In this document: positions 11,101 through 24,400 of the stretch, in pieces | Layout: each line of letters opens with the position of its first letter | Position numbering within the stretch: position 1 is the stretch's first letter | Source of the DNA: Apostichopus japonicus | Taxonomy: Eukaryota > Echinodermata > Holothuroidea > Aspidochirotida > Stichopodidae | Assembly (NCBI RefSeq): GCF_037975245.1 | Contig: NC_092578.1 | Location: 1,180,001-1,244,000, forward strand | Direction of reading: 5' to 3' | DNA length: 64,000 nucleotides | The notes under the pieces: model-generated | Told to the model about the DNA's origin: nothing | The model's database searches: none | The model's input: only the letters and a program-made list of their open reading frames with translations | Program-made: the position numbers and the translations under genes

Positions 11101-14100
11101 TTATCTCTAGCCTCCAACATTACAAAATCATGTTTAAAATATATCTGCAATGTTATGATTGGTCAGGACCATTCATCACCATAAATTCAGTGTTGATGGA
11201 AACTGCATAAACTCTCATATTTAAATTGTTACTATCACCACACCTTGAGTTAGCCTGCACATGCTAACACCCACAGATAGAAGATGCTTGAGTTCAGCAG
11301 AGACGACTTTCAGAATAATCTGTTAGCTCTACAGAGTTTCACGACTGATTATTACTTTCCTGCAGGTGTGCAAATGTTACACGCTAATTGAGTGCTGAAT
11401 TGTAATAGACTAATGGCTGTTGAGCATCCCATTAAAATAATAATAATAAATGAACTTATAAAGTGCTAAAATCTACAAAGTATTCAATAGCGCTGTACAA
11501 CCCTAATAGAACGCCAACTTGAAAAAATGAGTCTTCAAGCAAGACTTGAACTTAAAAGACAAAATTATTCTAAGGTTGTGATCAATTTGCTTCAGAGAGA
11601 GTCACCTTTTAGCCTGGAATTGTTGTACATTGGACATAAAACTCTCTTAAAGTTGTGGGTGTCAGTGCAATGTGGTTTAATAGGTCTAAATATTAACTCA
11701 ATTCACCAATTATAGATCTATCTTTTATTTCTAGATATCTAGATGTAAACTCTTTCATATGTATCAATACCTCTCCCACATCCACCCCTCTCTTCACTTC
11801 CTATGTTATCATTAGATGATATTGTCCCAACCTTCTTTCCTTTGAAGTTTTTTTTTCCAGTTTTTTGTCCGAAAGTCTTGCCACAATCGGAAGATTCGTT
11901 AAAATTCAAGTCACTTCAAATGTATTTTTGTTCTGCACCAAATGATGGATATGATTCCAAATAAGTTTTTCCAAAAATTGAAAAAATTGACAACTTGACA
12001 AATTTAACCTTTCAAATCACAGGTGACTGTTCGTATGTCTTGGTAGAGGATAACTGTGGTTCCGATGAAGCAAGTTCCTTTAAAATTATGGTGGAGAATG
12101 TACCATGCGGTGCAGGAGGTGTCTCGTGTACCAAGGCTATTAAGTTCATCATCAGAGGTACTGAAATACGAATGGTTGGAGGAGCACATATATCTGTCAC
12201 TAACTCTGCTGATGCTGCCGGTTTTTCCTATCAGCTGAAGAGGGTCGGTATTTATGATGTGATAGAGACTAAAGTAGGTAAGACAACCAGTATTTACCTC
12301 TCTTTCCAGAGATATTACATTCAATTCAATATGAAGCATCTCCATGTGGGTGTGATATCAGACCCACTGTGGACCTTATTTTGTGCAAATTGATGACCAT
12401 AAGATGAAGAGCTACGGGATAATACCTTTTCAATAATGTGTGAGTGTCCTATCAAAGGTTTATAAAGCTTATGTCTTTTTACACATTCTCTTACACAGGC
12501 TCTTTAGCGGATAAGCAGTTTGCTAACAGTTTTTGTTTTATTTTGTCTTTATAAGTTGTTTGAAAATGCAGTGGAATAAGATATTTTATAGCTCAGTAAG
12601 GAATGGATGAAATATGAAGTTACCTGAGCAATGGCGTAGAGTCTTAATGTTAAAGTATCATATACCAGCGTTAAAGGAGGCATCCTGCTGGCAATCTGCT
12701 TCACCATAATTAAAAAATTAAAAAAGTTTACATTGTAAAACATTATCTGCTACGTTTAGTTTAGCAAACTTTCATCATGAGTGATAAACAAATGTGACAT
12801 TAAATTTTTGGGATGCATTGCTTGGTTAAAATAAGTTAAAGTTATAGGAGATCTCAGATTGCATTTTAAAGTGCAACTCAATCATTATTTTCCAGGTATC
12901 ACCCTCAAATGGGATAGAGGAACAACCATCTATGTCACTCTTGATCCACGATACATAAATAATGTGTGTGGTCTTTGCGGTAATTTCAATGGATTGGCAA
13001 GAGACGATTTTACTACCCCACAAGGGGAGTTAGAGGAGAACCCCGTCATCTTTGGACACTCTTGGAGGGCAAGCTTTTGTGAGCTTCCGTCGCCACCTTC
13101 CAATCCGTGCGACATAAACCCATCCAGAAGACAGTGGGCAGAATATTCATGTTCTATTATTAAACAGGGTATCTTCTTACCATGTCACAGTGAGGTGAGT
13201 ATGAAAGATGAAAGCGTTCAAAGCAACTTATCGTATTTTTGAAAGAGCAAAAGAATTATTGACCAGAATTTCAAGAGAAAATCTTTTTTTTTTTTCTATA
13301 TTTGTGTAGAAAAAATATTAAAATAGAAGAAAATATCATGACCAGACTTATGGTACTACAAATAGAATGTTGGATCAGAATTTGGAAGAGACAAGCTACA
13401 CTATCAACCCATATACATCTTCCACTTCCCTGCATTCCATTTGCCCCTCCCCTCCAGGTCACTCTTCGGTCCCCTTTTCCCTTTTCTTTTCTTTTCTTTT
13501 CTTTTCCTCTCCCTATTTCCCTCCTTTTAGCACCTCTCCTTTTCTCTGCCCTATTCTCTCCTTTGCCCTCTTCTTCTGCCTCCTCTTTTTTACTCCTTCC
13601 CCCTCCTATACTGTATCTCCTCTTTCCTCCTCTGCTGTCCCTCTTTCCCCCTCCTCTGTCCCCCTCTTTCCCCTGCTTTGTCTCCTTTTTCTCCCTTACT
13701 CTGTCCTTCTTTTCCTCTCCTCTGTCCCCTCTTCCCATTTTCTTTTACCCTCATGTCTCCTTTTCCCCCTCATCACCATCCACTTTTCCTCCTCTTTTTA
13801 CCTCTTATTTTCCTTTCTTCCTCTCTTCCCTCCTATGTCTCCTATTTCCTCTCCTCTTCCCCTCTCTTTTTCTTTGCCCCTGTTTTCTCCTTTGTCTCAC
13901 CCTTTTCCCCCCTACTCTATCTCTCTTTCCCCCTTCCTCTATCCCCTCTTTCCCCCTTCCTCTATCCCATCTTTCCCCTTACTGTATCCCTTCTTCCTCC
14001 CTATTCTGTCTCTTCTCCCCTCTTCTTTCCCATCCACCCCTACCTCTGTCCCTTTCTTCTTCTAACTGTTTTCTTGCTACGTCTTACAGGTTGAACCAGA

Positions 14101-15395
14101 AAAATACTATGCAGATTGTGTGATGGACACATGTGCCTGTGATAGAGGAGGGGACTGTGAGTGTTTGTGTACAGCTATTGCAGCCTACACTCAACAGTGT
14201 AGTGAAAATGGTGTTGCACTAAAATGGAGATCTGATGGAACTTGTGGTAAGTCTTCAGACTTGCTGCTTTAAAGTCATAAGCAATGCAGATAACTTCTTA
14301 GTTTGATAGAAGCGATACTAAATGACACTTTTGACCCGAAGTACCCAAAGCCTCAACCTACGTTAAAATCGCTCTCAAATAGCTCGTCAATTGAACCCAT
14401 CTGCATCATCAAAATGTGTTCTGTAGGTTACAGCAAGATGCTGCTGTATAGGGTATTTACTTACCAAAGTACAAAGCGGTTAGGACAGGATAAAGGACCA
14501 TGGCAATGTCAGTTAATAACTTAAATGCTTTTAAGAATGAAGCATGGAAGAGAAAGAAATGGTTTCTGGGGTCACCAGCTATCTATTTAATAGTAAAAGT
14601 TGTAGCATCTACGTAAATGTAGGTAGAATTCAGGTTTCATCTCAACCGTTGATGGTGAGTTATGTCAACTGTAAATAGAGAAAGATAAAAACTGTAAACA
14701 AAGTGGTCTACTGCAAGATATGCTGTCTTATAAAATCAGCAGCGACCTTAGGGTTCATAAATAACACACTGTCATCCCCAAGTGCTTAGAATTGACCCTC
14801 AACAGGATCTTTTTGGGTTAATTAAAGTATGCAATATTGCTTTGATGTTTTTCTTGAGTTAATAACTAACAATTAGTTCTTCATTTTGAGCATTAAACAA
14901 TCTCAACAGATCATGTTGATCAGATGGTCCATAGCTCAGGAATTTCAGTATAAACAAATCCATATATTTATATACAGGATTACAATGTGAAGATGGTAAA
15001 GAATACTCAGAATGTGGATCTTCTTGTGAGAGCGCCTGCTACGTAGAAGGACAGGAAGATTATGGCTGCGAAGAAACTTGTGTTGAGGGTTGCTTCTGTC
15101 CACCGGGACAGGTAGAATTTGAGGGTCGTTGCATTGTCCGTGATCTATGCCCTTGTTATTACAATGGCATTGAAATACCAGCCGGGGAAGACTTTGAAAA
15201 AGGGGACAAATGTTGGTGAGTGACTATTCAAGAATGATTTCCCACATTTGGTTCTATTTATATCCATTATAACTAACTATATGAAAAGACAGATTGAGAG
15301 AATGAGAGATATCACAAAAGATGAAATATTGTCAGTGAGTTAAACAGTGAAAAACTGCGAAACAGTTGTGAAATATATAGTTTAGAATTGTATAT

Positions 15396-15426
<31 letters not shown>

Positions 15427-18400
15427 GTATATATACAAAGGAATTTTTAAAGAGTACTTTTAAAGTTTGGACATATAGGTCCGTTTCTACTGGAGGCTGA
15501 AGATGTCTTTCCTCTGTTTTTTTTTCGCTCCAAACTTCCTCTGTTCGAATGTTGAAATAAGAAATGAAAAACTAAGAAAAAATAATGTTGTAATGGGAAA
15601 CAGACATACTGCTCCTAATCCTGTATAAAATGGTAGGCCTTGGCATACCCTGCGTGATGTGTATAGAGCTTCAGGTGTGGTAAAATAACCTCAAATTGCT
15701 TGGTGTGGTCATGGCTTATTATGTTTTAGTTTAAGTGGAGCGTTTGTGGTAGAGATCTTTGTAATTCTAGTTAATTAGTCTTGCATGTAAATTATCAATG
15801 TGTTCCACTTTTGAACTGTTAGCACCTTTTAAACTGTAAAAAAATCTCAAAACTATTTAGGTACAAGGAAAATTCTGTTGATACAAATGGAACTGACCAT
15901 ATCTTACTTTTTGTAAAGCCATTGCTACTCTGGTGATAGATACGAGTGTTATGATGGACCATGTCCGACAAGGTCTACAGTGGAAAGCACTCCATCATGT
16001 CATCATGAAACATCTACACCTACACCTACATCAACACCAAGAGGTGAGAGTTCATTTATACTTATAACGAAACATGTTACATGGAATTAATTGAGTGACC
16101 AATGAAATTGAAACAATCCTTGTGTCCCTTCAATGATTAACGAGTTCTATTTTGTTTGTTGCGGGGGGGGGGGGGGAGGGTGGGAGTGAGGGTGGTGGCC
16201 TTTTTTATTTATTTTTCATCATTGTAAAACATGTGGATGTGTATTGTGTTCATAAAATAGTAAATGCATGCTTTCCCTTCAATGATATTGTTGGTTACAT
16301 TCCAGCAATTTTTTATCTTGCAACTCTGAAGCATGTTTGAATACGATATTGCAGTTTTTTTGGAAATTGGCAATTGCTTAAAACTAGCCCACCGTAGACT
16401 ATGCAGTTAGTTGAATTCAATGATATCTAGTATTGAAAAAGCTCAGTGGTGTAGATGTCACAGGTGATCTGGAAGGATATGTATACCAAGTGGTGTTCCT
16501 CTCCAAAGTGAAGATAACTCCTGCAATCTGGCTAAATTTGGCAAGATATTTGATCATTTGCTGTAAGTTTTACCAGATTTTCATATAAACTATTCACATG
16601 TGTGCTGTTCCATTTGGCAAAACAATGTCATGGATCTCTCTTCTTTTTGAGGAATTTTCTACTCTTTTATCATTTACTGATGCTCTAGGACATATTTATT
16701 TTCGTGTGTAAATTCAGGTAAGCAATAAGAAGTGACATTCTAGAGATAAAATATCAATATGAAAGGATTTGGCTGGGTCTGAGGAATATTGGGGAGCATA
16801 AATATTTTGAAAATAATTTCATAGACCAGAGATGACATTGATATTTATAATGAATCATTGGAATATGGATCATAAAAATGAATTAAGCAGTACTTCTTTT
16901 GAATGTTTTCTTTTATACAATGAAGATTAATTTTTGTATTAATGTAATAATACCTTGAAAATGAGTTTGCTTATTTTGCATGTATTGAAAATGTGTATAT
17001 TCAGGCGCGTATCCAGGATTTTCCAACCTGGGGGGCGCGAATTACTATCTAAGCGGAGCGCCACCATCGGTTGGCGCGGAGCGTACAAGAAAATTTCAGG
17101 TTTTGATAACACCCCAGATCACCGGAAATGGTACTTTTCGGGCTTGAAAATGACCAACCAGATGTACACTTTTGCCTGAGAACCAAGTATTTCCCAATAG
17201 TTTTTTTTTCATCCATAGCCTTTTTGAAGATTGTCACCAGTCACACATCATGTTCGACCTCATTGCATGTCCAGTGGATCACTGCTTTTGTAGGTGATTC
17301 TACATCACGGCCCACAATATCCGAAAGCCCCACTTTTGAAGGTTTTAAGCCAATTCTTTGTTCAGAATTTGAAAATTCCCATTTCTTGTGAATAAAATCA
17401 CTTGAAAACATACCCATAATGTTGCACAAAATTCAATCTATGGAAAACCAATATAGAAAAACCTCCTTCAACCCCTAACAGACCAGTCAAAATTACACGA
17501 GTAGAGGAAAGTATGAATAAGAATGTCGGTCAGGAAATTTTCGAAAATTCAGAGACACAGTTAATTTATTGGTGTAGAAATATTGCAACCTCTTATAATG
17601 GCTATTATAAAACTTGGTTGAAGGAAATGAAAAATACCAGATATTTCCGATATCAGATATTTCGAAACCGAACAACTACACACATAGGCGTAGGAGGCGG
17701 GGGCTGCAGCCCCCCCCCCCTCCGCAACCCAATTTTTTCCCCGAAAATCCAGGCAATATGCTGAGAAATTGTCGGGCACCTACTGAAAGAAAAATAAATA
17801 GCAATGAATAGTTAAAAAATTATCTCCTTGGTAATTAATATAAAGCTTGGCCGACATTACTACTGTAAAAGAGAGTTTTGACATAATTGGACCTGTATGC
17901 TTTTTCTCCATCTACATAAGACATTTCTTTGTTTACATTAGCATCCGGCGGTATACTGTGCAACTTTCACGGACCGTGCGGTACACGATGGCATGCGATG
18001 TAATGACCGATGCTTGCTTATATGATATTGGCATCGATATGTTGAACGCTCGCTTTGCGCGCGAAAAAATTTGGTTATATTTATCGGGCAAGTCATTACA
18101 GCCTCCAAATCCAATTGGGCTCCTACGCCTTTGACTACACACATAGACAGTTTTGAGGCTGTTCATCGTGGAACATGCATTTCAATGATCACTGATATGA
18201 TGTTATATCTGCTCTTTGCTTTACAAATTCGAACAGACGTGTAGCGAGTAATTTGCCAGGGGAGGGGCGAAGCCTGTAGGCAAACTATCTAAGCGAAGCG
18301 CCACCATGGGTTGGCGTGAAGCGTGCAAGAAAATTTTGGCCGAAAATGCTTCCCAAATCGCTGGAAATGACACTTCCCAGGCCTTGAAAGTTGCATCTAA

Positions 18401-21400
18401 GCATTGTCTATTTTGAAATTACTAGCGATGTCATAAAGAAAATTTGCTCGGGGGGGGGGGGGCGGTCGCCCCTTCCCGAAATACGTCATGTTCCCCGACG
18501 ACTCGGTCGAGTTCAAGACCAGCCACAGTTGGTTCCAAAGCACAATTGTACAATTGTTTAAGGCGTCCATACACACACGCGCGATATGATAGACCATATA
18601 TATAGATACATTAGTGAGAGGAAAAATGGAAACGTCAAAAATGGAGTTGTCGGTGTAAGGAGTAGGGTGAGGCGCACACCCCCTCCGTAATCCTCGATCT
18701 GTCACTGGCTACCCTGTGTATATAATAGCGATCAGTTCTTTAATTATGACTGTTTCTCTTCCCGAGGTCATGGCGTTCTTCTACTACCTCCTTTTCTCCT
18801 TTTTCTCTCTTTCTTCTTTTTCTTTTCCCTTCCTTCCTCTCCTCCTTTTCTTTTTCCCCCCTCCTTTTCTCTTTTTTCTTCTCTTTTTTTCTCTCCTCTT
18901 TTCCTTACCCGGGGGGCGCGCGCCCCCAACGCCCCCCCTGGATACGCACCTGATATTCTTCCTGATATTTCAGTGGAGCCTCCAACAACAACTTCAACAA
19001 CAACTTCAGAACCAAGCAGTACACCATGTAAGATGCAATTTTCTTTGTCAAAGATGTAAACTTTGGCATGCATTTTGTTCTTGATAAAGACGTGTAGCTG
19101 GATCATTTAGGATTAATAATATTTCAGTTATGATTCATGGATTTATAAAACGTATACCGTATCAGGTTAGAATTTTTTCCTTCTTTTTTTGCATGCATTG
19201 AAAATGTGTATTTTCTTAATGAAATTTCAGTGGAGTCTCCAAATTCAACTTCAGAACCAAGCAGTACACCATGTAAGATACAATTTTCTTCGTCAGAGAA
19301 ATTTAACTAGAGTAGACTTAAAATATTTTCTTAATGAAGAGATATTCTTATTTATATGACCCTTTCTAGTTTATTTCAATTTTATTAAAGCATGGATGAT
19401 ATATGAAGTAAATAATGAGTATCACTGTCTTTCACAGCTTCTACACCATCCACAACTCCTGAAACAACACCAACATCAACACCAGTTACAACACCATCTA
19501 CAACACCAGTTCCACCTACCCCATCAACAACTCCAGTGACAACTACTCCATCTACAACACCAGTTACAACACCATCCACTACTCCTGTCACTACTCCTCA
19601 TTCCACTACTCCATTTACAACTACCCCATCAACAACTCCAGTGACAAATACACCATCAACAACTCCAGTGACAACTACTCCATCTACAACACCAGTTCCA
19701 CCTACCCCATCAACAATTCCAGTGACAAGTACACCATCAACAACTCCAGTGGCAACTACTCCATCAACAACACCAGTTCCACCTACCCCATCAACAACTC
19801 CAGTGACAACTACTCCATCTACAACACCAGTTACAACACCATCCACTACTCCTGTCACTACTCCTCATTCCACTACACCAGTTACAACACCATCCACTAC
19901 TCCTGAAACAACACCATCAACTACACCAGTTACAACACCATCTACAACACCAGTTCCAACTACCCCATCAACAACTCCAGTGACAACTACTCCATCTACA
20001 ACACCAGTTACAACACCATCCACTACTCCTGTCACTACTCCTCATTCCACTACTCCATTTACAACTACCCCATCAACAACTCCAGTGACAAGTACACCAT
20101 CAACAACTCCAGTGACAACTACTCCATCTACAACACCAGTTCCACCTACCCCATCAACAATTCCAGTGACAAGTACACCATCAACAACTCCAGTGGCAAC
20201 TACTCCATCTACAACACCAGTTCCACCTACCCCATCAACAACTCCAGTGACAACTACTCCATCTACAACACCAGTTACAACACCATCCACTACTCCTGTC
20301 ACTACTCCTCATTCCACTACACCAGTTACAACACCATCCACAACTCCTGTAACAACACCATCTACAACACCAGTTACAACACCATCCAATACTCCTGTCA
20401 CTACTCCATCCACTACTCCAGTAACAACACCATCTACAACACCAGTTACAACACCATCCACTACTCCTGTCACTACTCCATTCAGTACACCAGTTACAAC
20501 ACCATCCACAACTCCTGTAACAACTCCATCTACAACACCAGTTACAACACCATCCACTACTCCTGTAACAACACCATCAACTACACCAGTTACAACACCA
20601 TCTACAACACCAGTTCCACCTACCCCATCAACAACTCCAGTGACAACTACTCCATCTACAACACCAGTTACAACACCATCCACTACTCCTGTTACTACTC
20701 CTCATTCCACTACTCCATTTACAACTACCCCTTCAACAACTCCAGTGACAAGTACACCATCAACAACTCCAGTGACAACTACTCCATCTACAACACCAGT
20801 TCCACCTACCCCATCAACAATTCCAGTGACAAGTACACCATCAACAACTCCAGTGGCAACTACTCCATCTACAACACCAGTTCCACCTACCCCATCAACA
20901 ACTCCAGTGACAACTACTCCATCTACAACACCAGTTACAACACCATCCACTACTCCTGTCACTACTCCTCATTCCACTACACCAGTTACAACACCATCCA
21001 CAACTCCTGTAACAACACCATCTACAACACCAGTTACAACACCATCCAATACTCCTGTCACTACTCCATCCACTACTCCAGTAACAACACCATCTACAAC
21101 ACCAGTTACAACACCATCCACTACTCCTGTCACTACTCCATTCAGTACACCAGTTACAACACCATCCACAACTCCTGTAACAACTCCATCTACAACACCA
21201 GTTACAACACCATCCACTACTCCTGTAACAACACCATCAACTACACCAGTTACAACACCATCTACAACACCAGTTCCACCTACCCCATCAACAACTCCAG
21301 TGACAACTACTCCATCTACATCACCAGTTCCACCTACCCCATCAACAACTCCAGTGACAACTACTCCATCTACAACACCAGTTACAACTACCCCATCAAC

Positions 21401-24400
21401 AACTCCAGTTACGGAAAGCACAACAGGTAGGCTATAGTTCAAGTTTTTTATTGGATTTAATTTAGTGTTTTTGGTTTGTCATTGTGACCGTTCTTTGGCT
21501 TAACGGTCTGTGGTGACGCTTTCATATTGATCCACTCTCAGTAAAACATGCAAACTAAAAACCAGAAAGATGAGTCTTTTATCAAATGTTCTACCTCTCC
21601 TCTTCCTATTGCACCGTGAGAAAAGGGAAGAAATATCATAAAAAGGAAAGGGGGCTGGGGAATATAACCTGTGCAGAGTAAATTGGAATAGCATTGCTGT
21701 AGTACCCCACACAGAATTGGTGTTATAGTGTTTAATATGTAGAATAGAAAATAACTGAACTGGTTTATATTTATTTGTCAGTTGTAACCTCTCATTTATG
21801 CAAGAAGTGGTCATTAGAAAATCCTGGTACTGAACTCACAATTTAGAAATTACCAAAATTTACCCTAAAAGTATTATTTCCAGACCATCATAGTGTAATC
21901 CCGCAAATGAAATAAAAAACCTGATATGTCCTAGTTGTATTTCAACCTATTTAGCTAAATGTCTTGATGTTGATTTGTAACTGTGTAACTGCTTCAAATA
22001 TTGTCGTATTATTGAAATTGGTTCATTGTACTTGAAAATTTTGTCTTCTTCAGGTTTACCAACTGTACAGACATTAACACCCCCAACAGTAACAAACCTT
22101 TCAAAGGAATTGAGCACAACTACTCCAGGTAAAACAATTTCTTTTTTTGTTTGTCTAACTTTTTATATTGGAAAGAAGCTGAATGTCCTCTCTGAAAGAG
22201 AGTGTGAGAGAAATGTCAGAGAAAGAAGTAACATAGACATTAAGAACAGTGTGTATGACAAGCTGTCCATCAGTGTAATAACTGCATTGATGACTGTTGT
22301 ATGCTCTGTAGGGCTCCTGAAATAAGTAGGGCCCACTAGAGTGCAGAGCAAGACTAAGTAGGGCCCAACTAGGGTGCAGAGCAAGACTAAGGTATTTCCA
22401 AAGTTTCATACTTGTCTATGAAATAAGGCAAACTTTTCATGATTGAAATTGTACCCTTAGCAAAGTAGCGATCTATTTTATTTCAGGGAAGTCGCTGTTA
22501 CTTCAGATTTACATTGAATATAACATATTTTATCAACTTTTATGCTCTGAATAATGTTACGGTAAGTTGTGAACATGCTTTTGTCTATCCTGAAAATTAC
22601 CTAGACAGGCTAGCATAAAGAAGGACATCCTCCTCATTAAGTAACATTCACCTTAAGTCTACTCTAGTTCAATTTCTTGACTTTCATTTGTTTGTTTATG
22701 ATAAGCATGGATATCATTATTGTGATATATATCAAATAAATAATGAGTGTAACTTTCTTTCCCAGCTTCAACACCTTCTACTACACCAATGACAACCCCA
22801 TCGACCACTTCTTTTATTACTCCATCTACAACACCTGTTACAACCCCATCTACAACACCAATTACAACAGCATCCACCACTCCATCTGCAACTACAATGA
22901 CTACTCCATCCACAACACCAGTGACAACCCCATCCACTACTCCAATTTCAACCCCATCCACAACTTATGTACATACTCCATCCACAACTCCAGTGACAAC
23001 ACCATCAACTACTCCATCCACAACACCAGTTACAACTACCCCATCCACAACTCCATTCACTAGTGGTACACCATCAACAACTCCAGTGACAACTACTCCA
23101 TCTACAACACCAGTTACAACTACCCCATCAACAATTCCAGTGACAAGTACACCATCAACAACTCCAGTGACAACTACTCCATCTACAACACCAGAGACAA
23201 ATACTCCATCTACAACACCAGTTACAACCCCATCCACAACACCATTCACTAGTACACCATCAACAACTCCAGTGACAACTACACCATCAACAACTCCAGT
23301 GACAACTACTCCATCTATAACACCAGTGACAACCCCATCCACTACTCCAATTTCAACCCCATCCACAACTCATGTACATACTCCATCCACAACTCCAGTG
23401 ACAACTACTCCATCAACAACACCAGTAACAACACCATCAACTACTCCATCTTCAACACCAGTGACAACACCATCAATTACTCTATCTACAACACCAGTAA
23501 CAACACCATTCACTGTTGTAACAACGCCATCAACAACTCCAGTGACAACACCATCAACTACTCCATCTTCAACACCAACTACTGAAACTACACCATCAAC
23601 AACACCAGTGACAACACCATCAACTACTCTATCTACAACACCATTCACAACACCATTCACTGTTGTAACAACACCATCAACAACTCCAGTGACAACACCA
23701 TCAACTACTACATCTACAACACCAACTCCTGAAACTACACCATCAACTACTACATCTTCAACACCAACTCCTGAAACTACACCATCAACTACTACATCTT
23801 CAACACCAACTCCTGAAACGACACCATCAACTACTACATCTTCAACACCAACTCCTGAAACTACACCATCAACTACACCATCATCTTCAACACCAACTCC
23901 TGAAACTACACCATCAACTACACCATCATCTTCAACACCAACTCCTGAAACTACACCATCAACTACTACATCTTCAACACCAACTCCTGAAACTACACCA
24001 TCAACTACTACATCTTCAACACAAACTCCTGAAACTACACCATCAACTACTACATCTTCAACACCAACTCCTGAGACTACACCATCAACAACACCAGTTA
24101 CAACACCATCAACAACACCATTTTCAACACCAACTCCTGAAACTACACCATCAACTACTACACCATCATCTTCAACACCAACTCCTGAAACTACACCATC
24201 AACTACTACATCTTCAACACCAACTCCTGAAACTACACCATCATCTTCAACACCAACTCCTGAAACTACACCATCAACTACTACATCTTCAACACCAACT
24301 CCTGAAACTACACCATCAACTACTACATCTTCAACACCAACTCCTGAAACTACACCATCAACTACTACATCTTCAACACCAACTCCTGAAACTACACCAT

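Noticed and set aside
13271-14123. Ser/Phe/Pro-rich plus-strand ORFs and an Arg/Glu/Lys-rich minus-strand ORF
   Set aside because: Low-complexity translation of a polypyrimidine intron tract; the spliced mucin frame skips it.
19385-21442. Minus-strand TGVVDGVV ORFs over the first PTS exon
   Set aside because: Antisense shadows of the Thr/Ser/Pro repeat.
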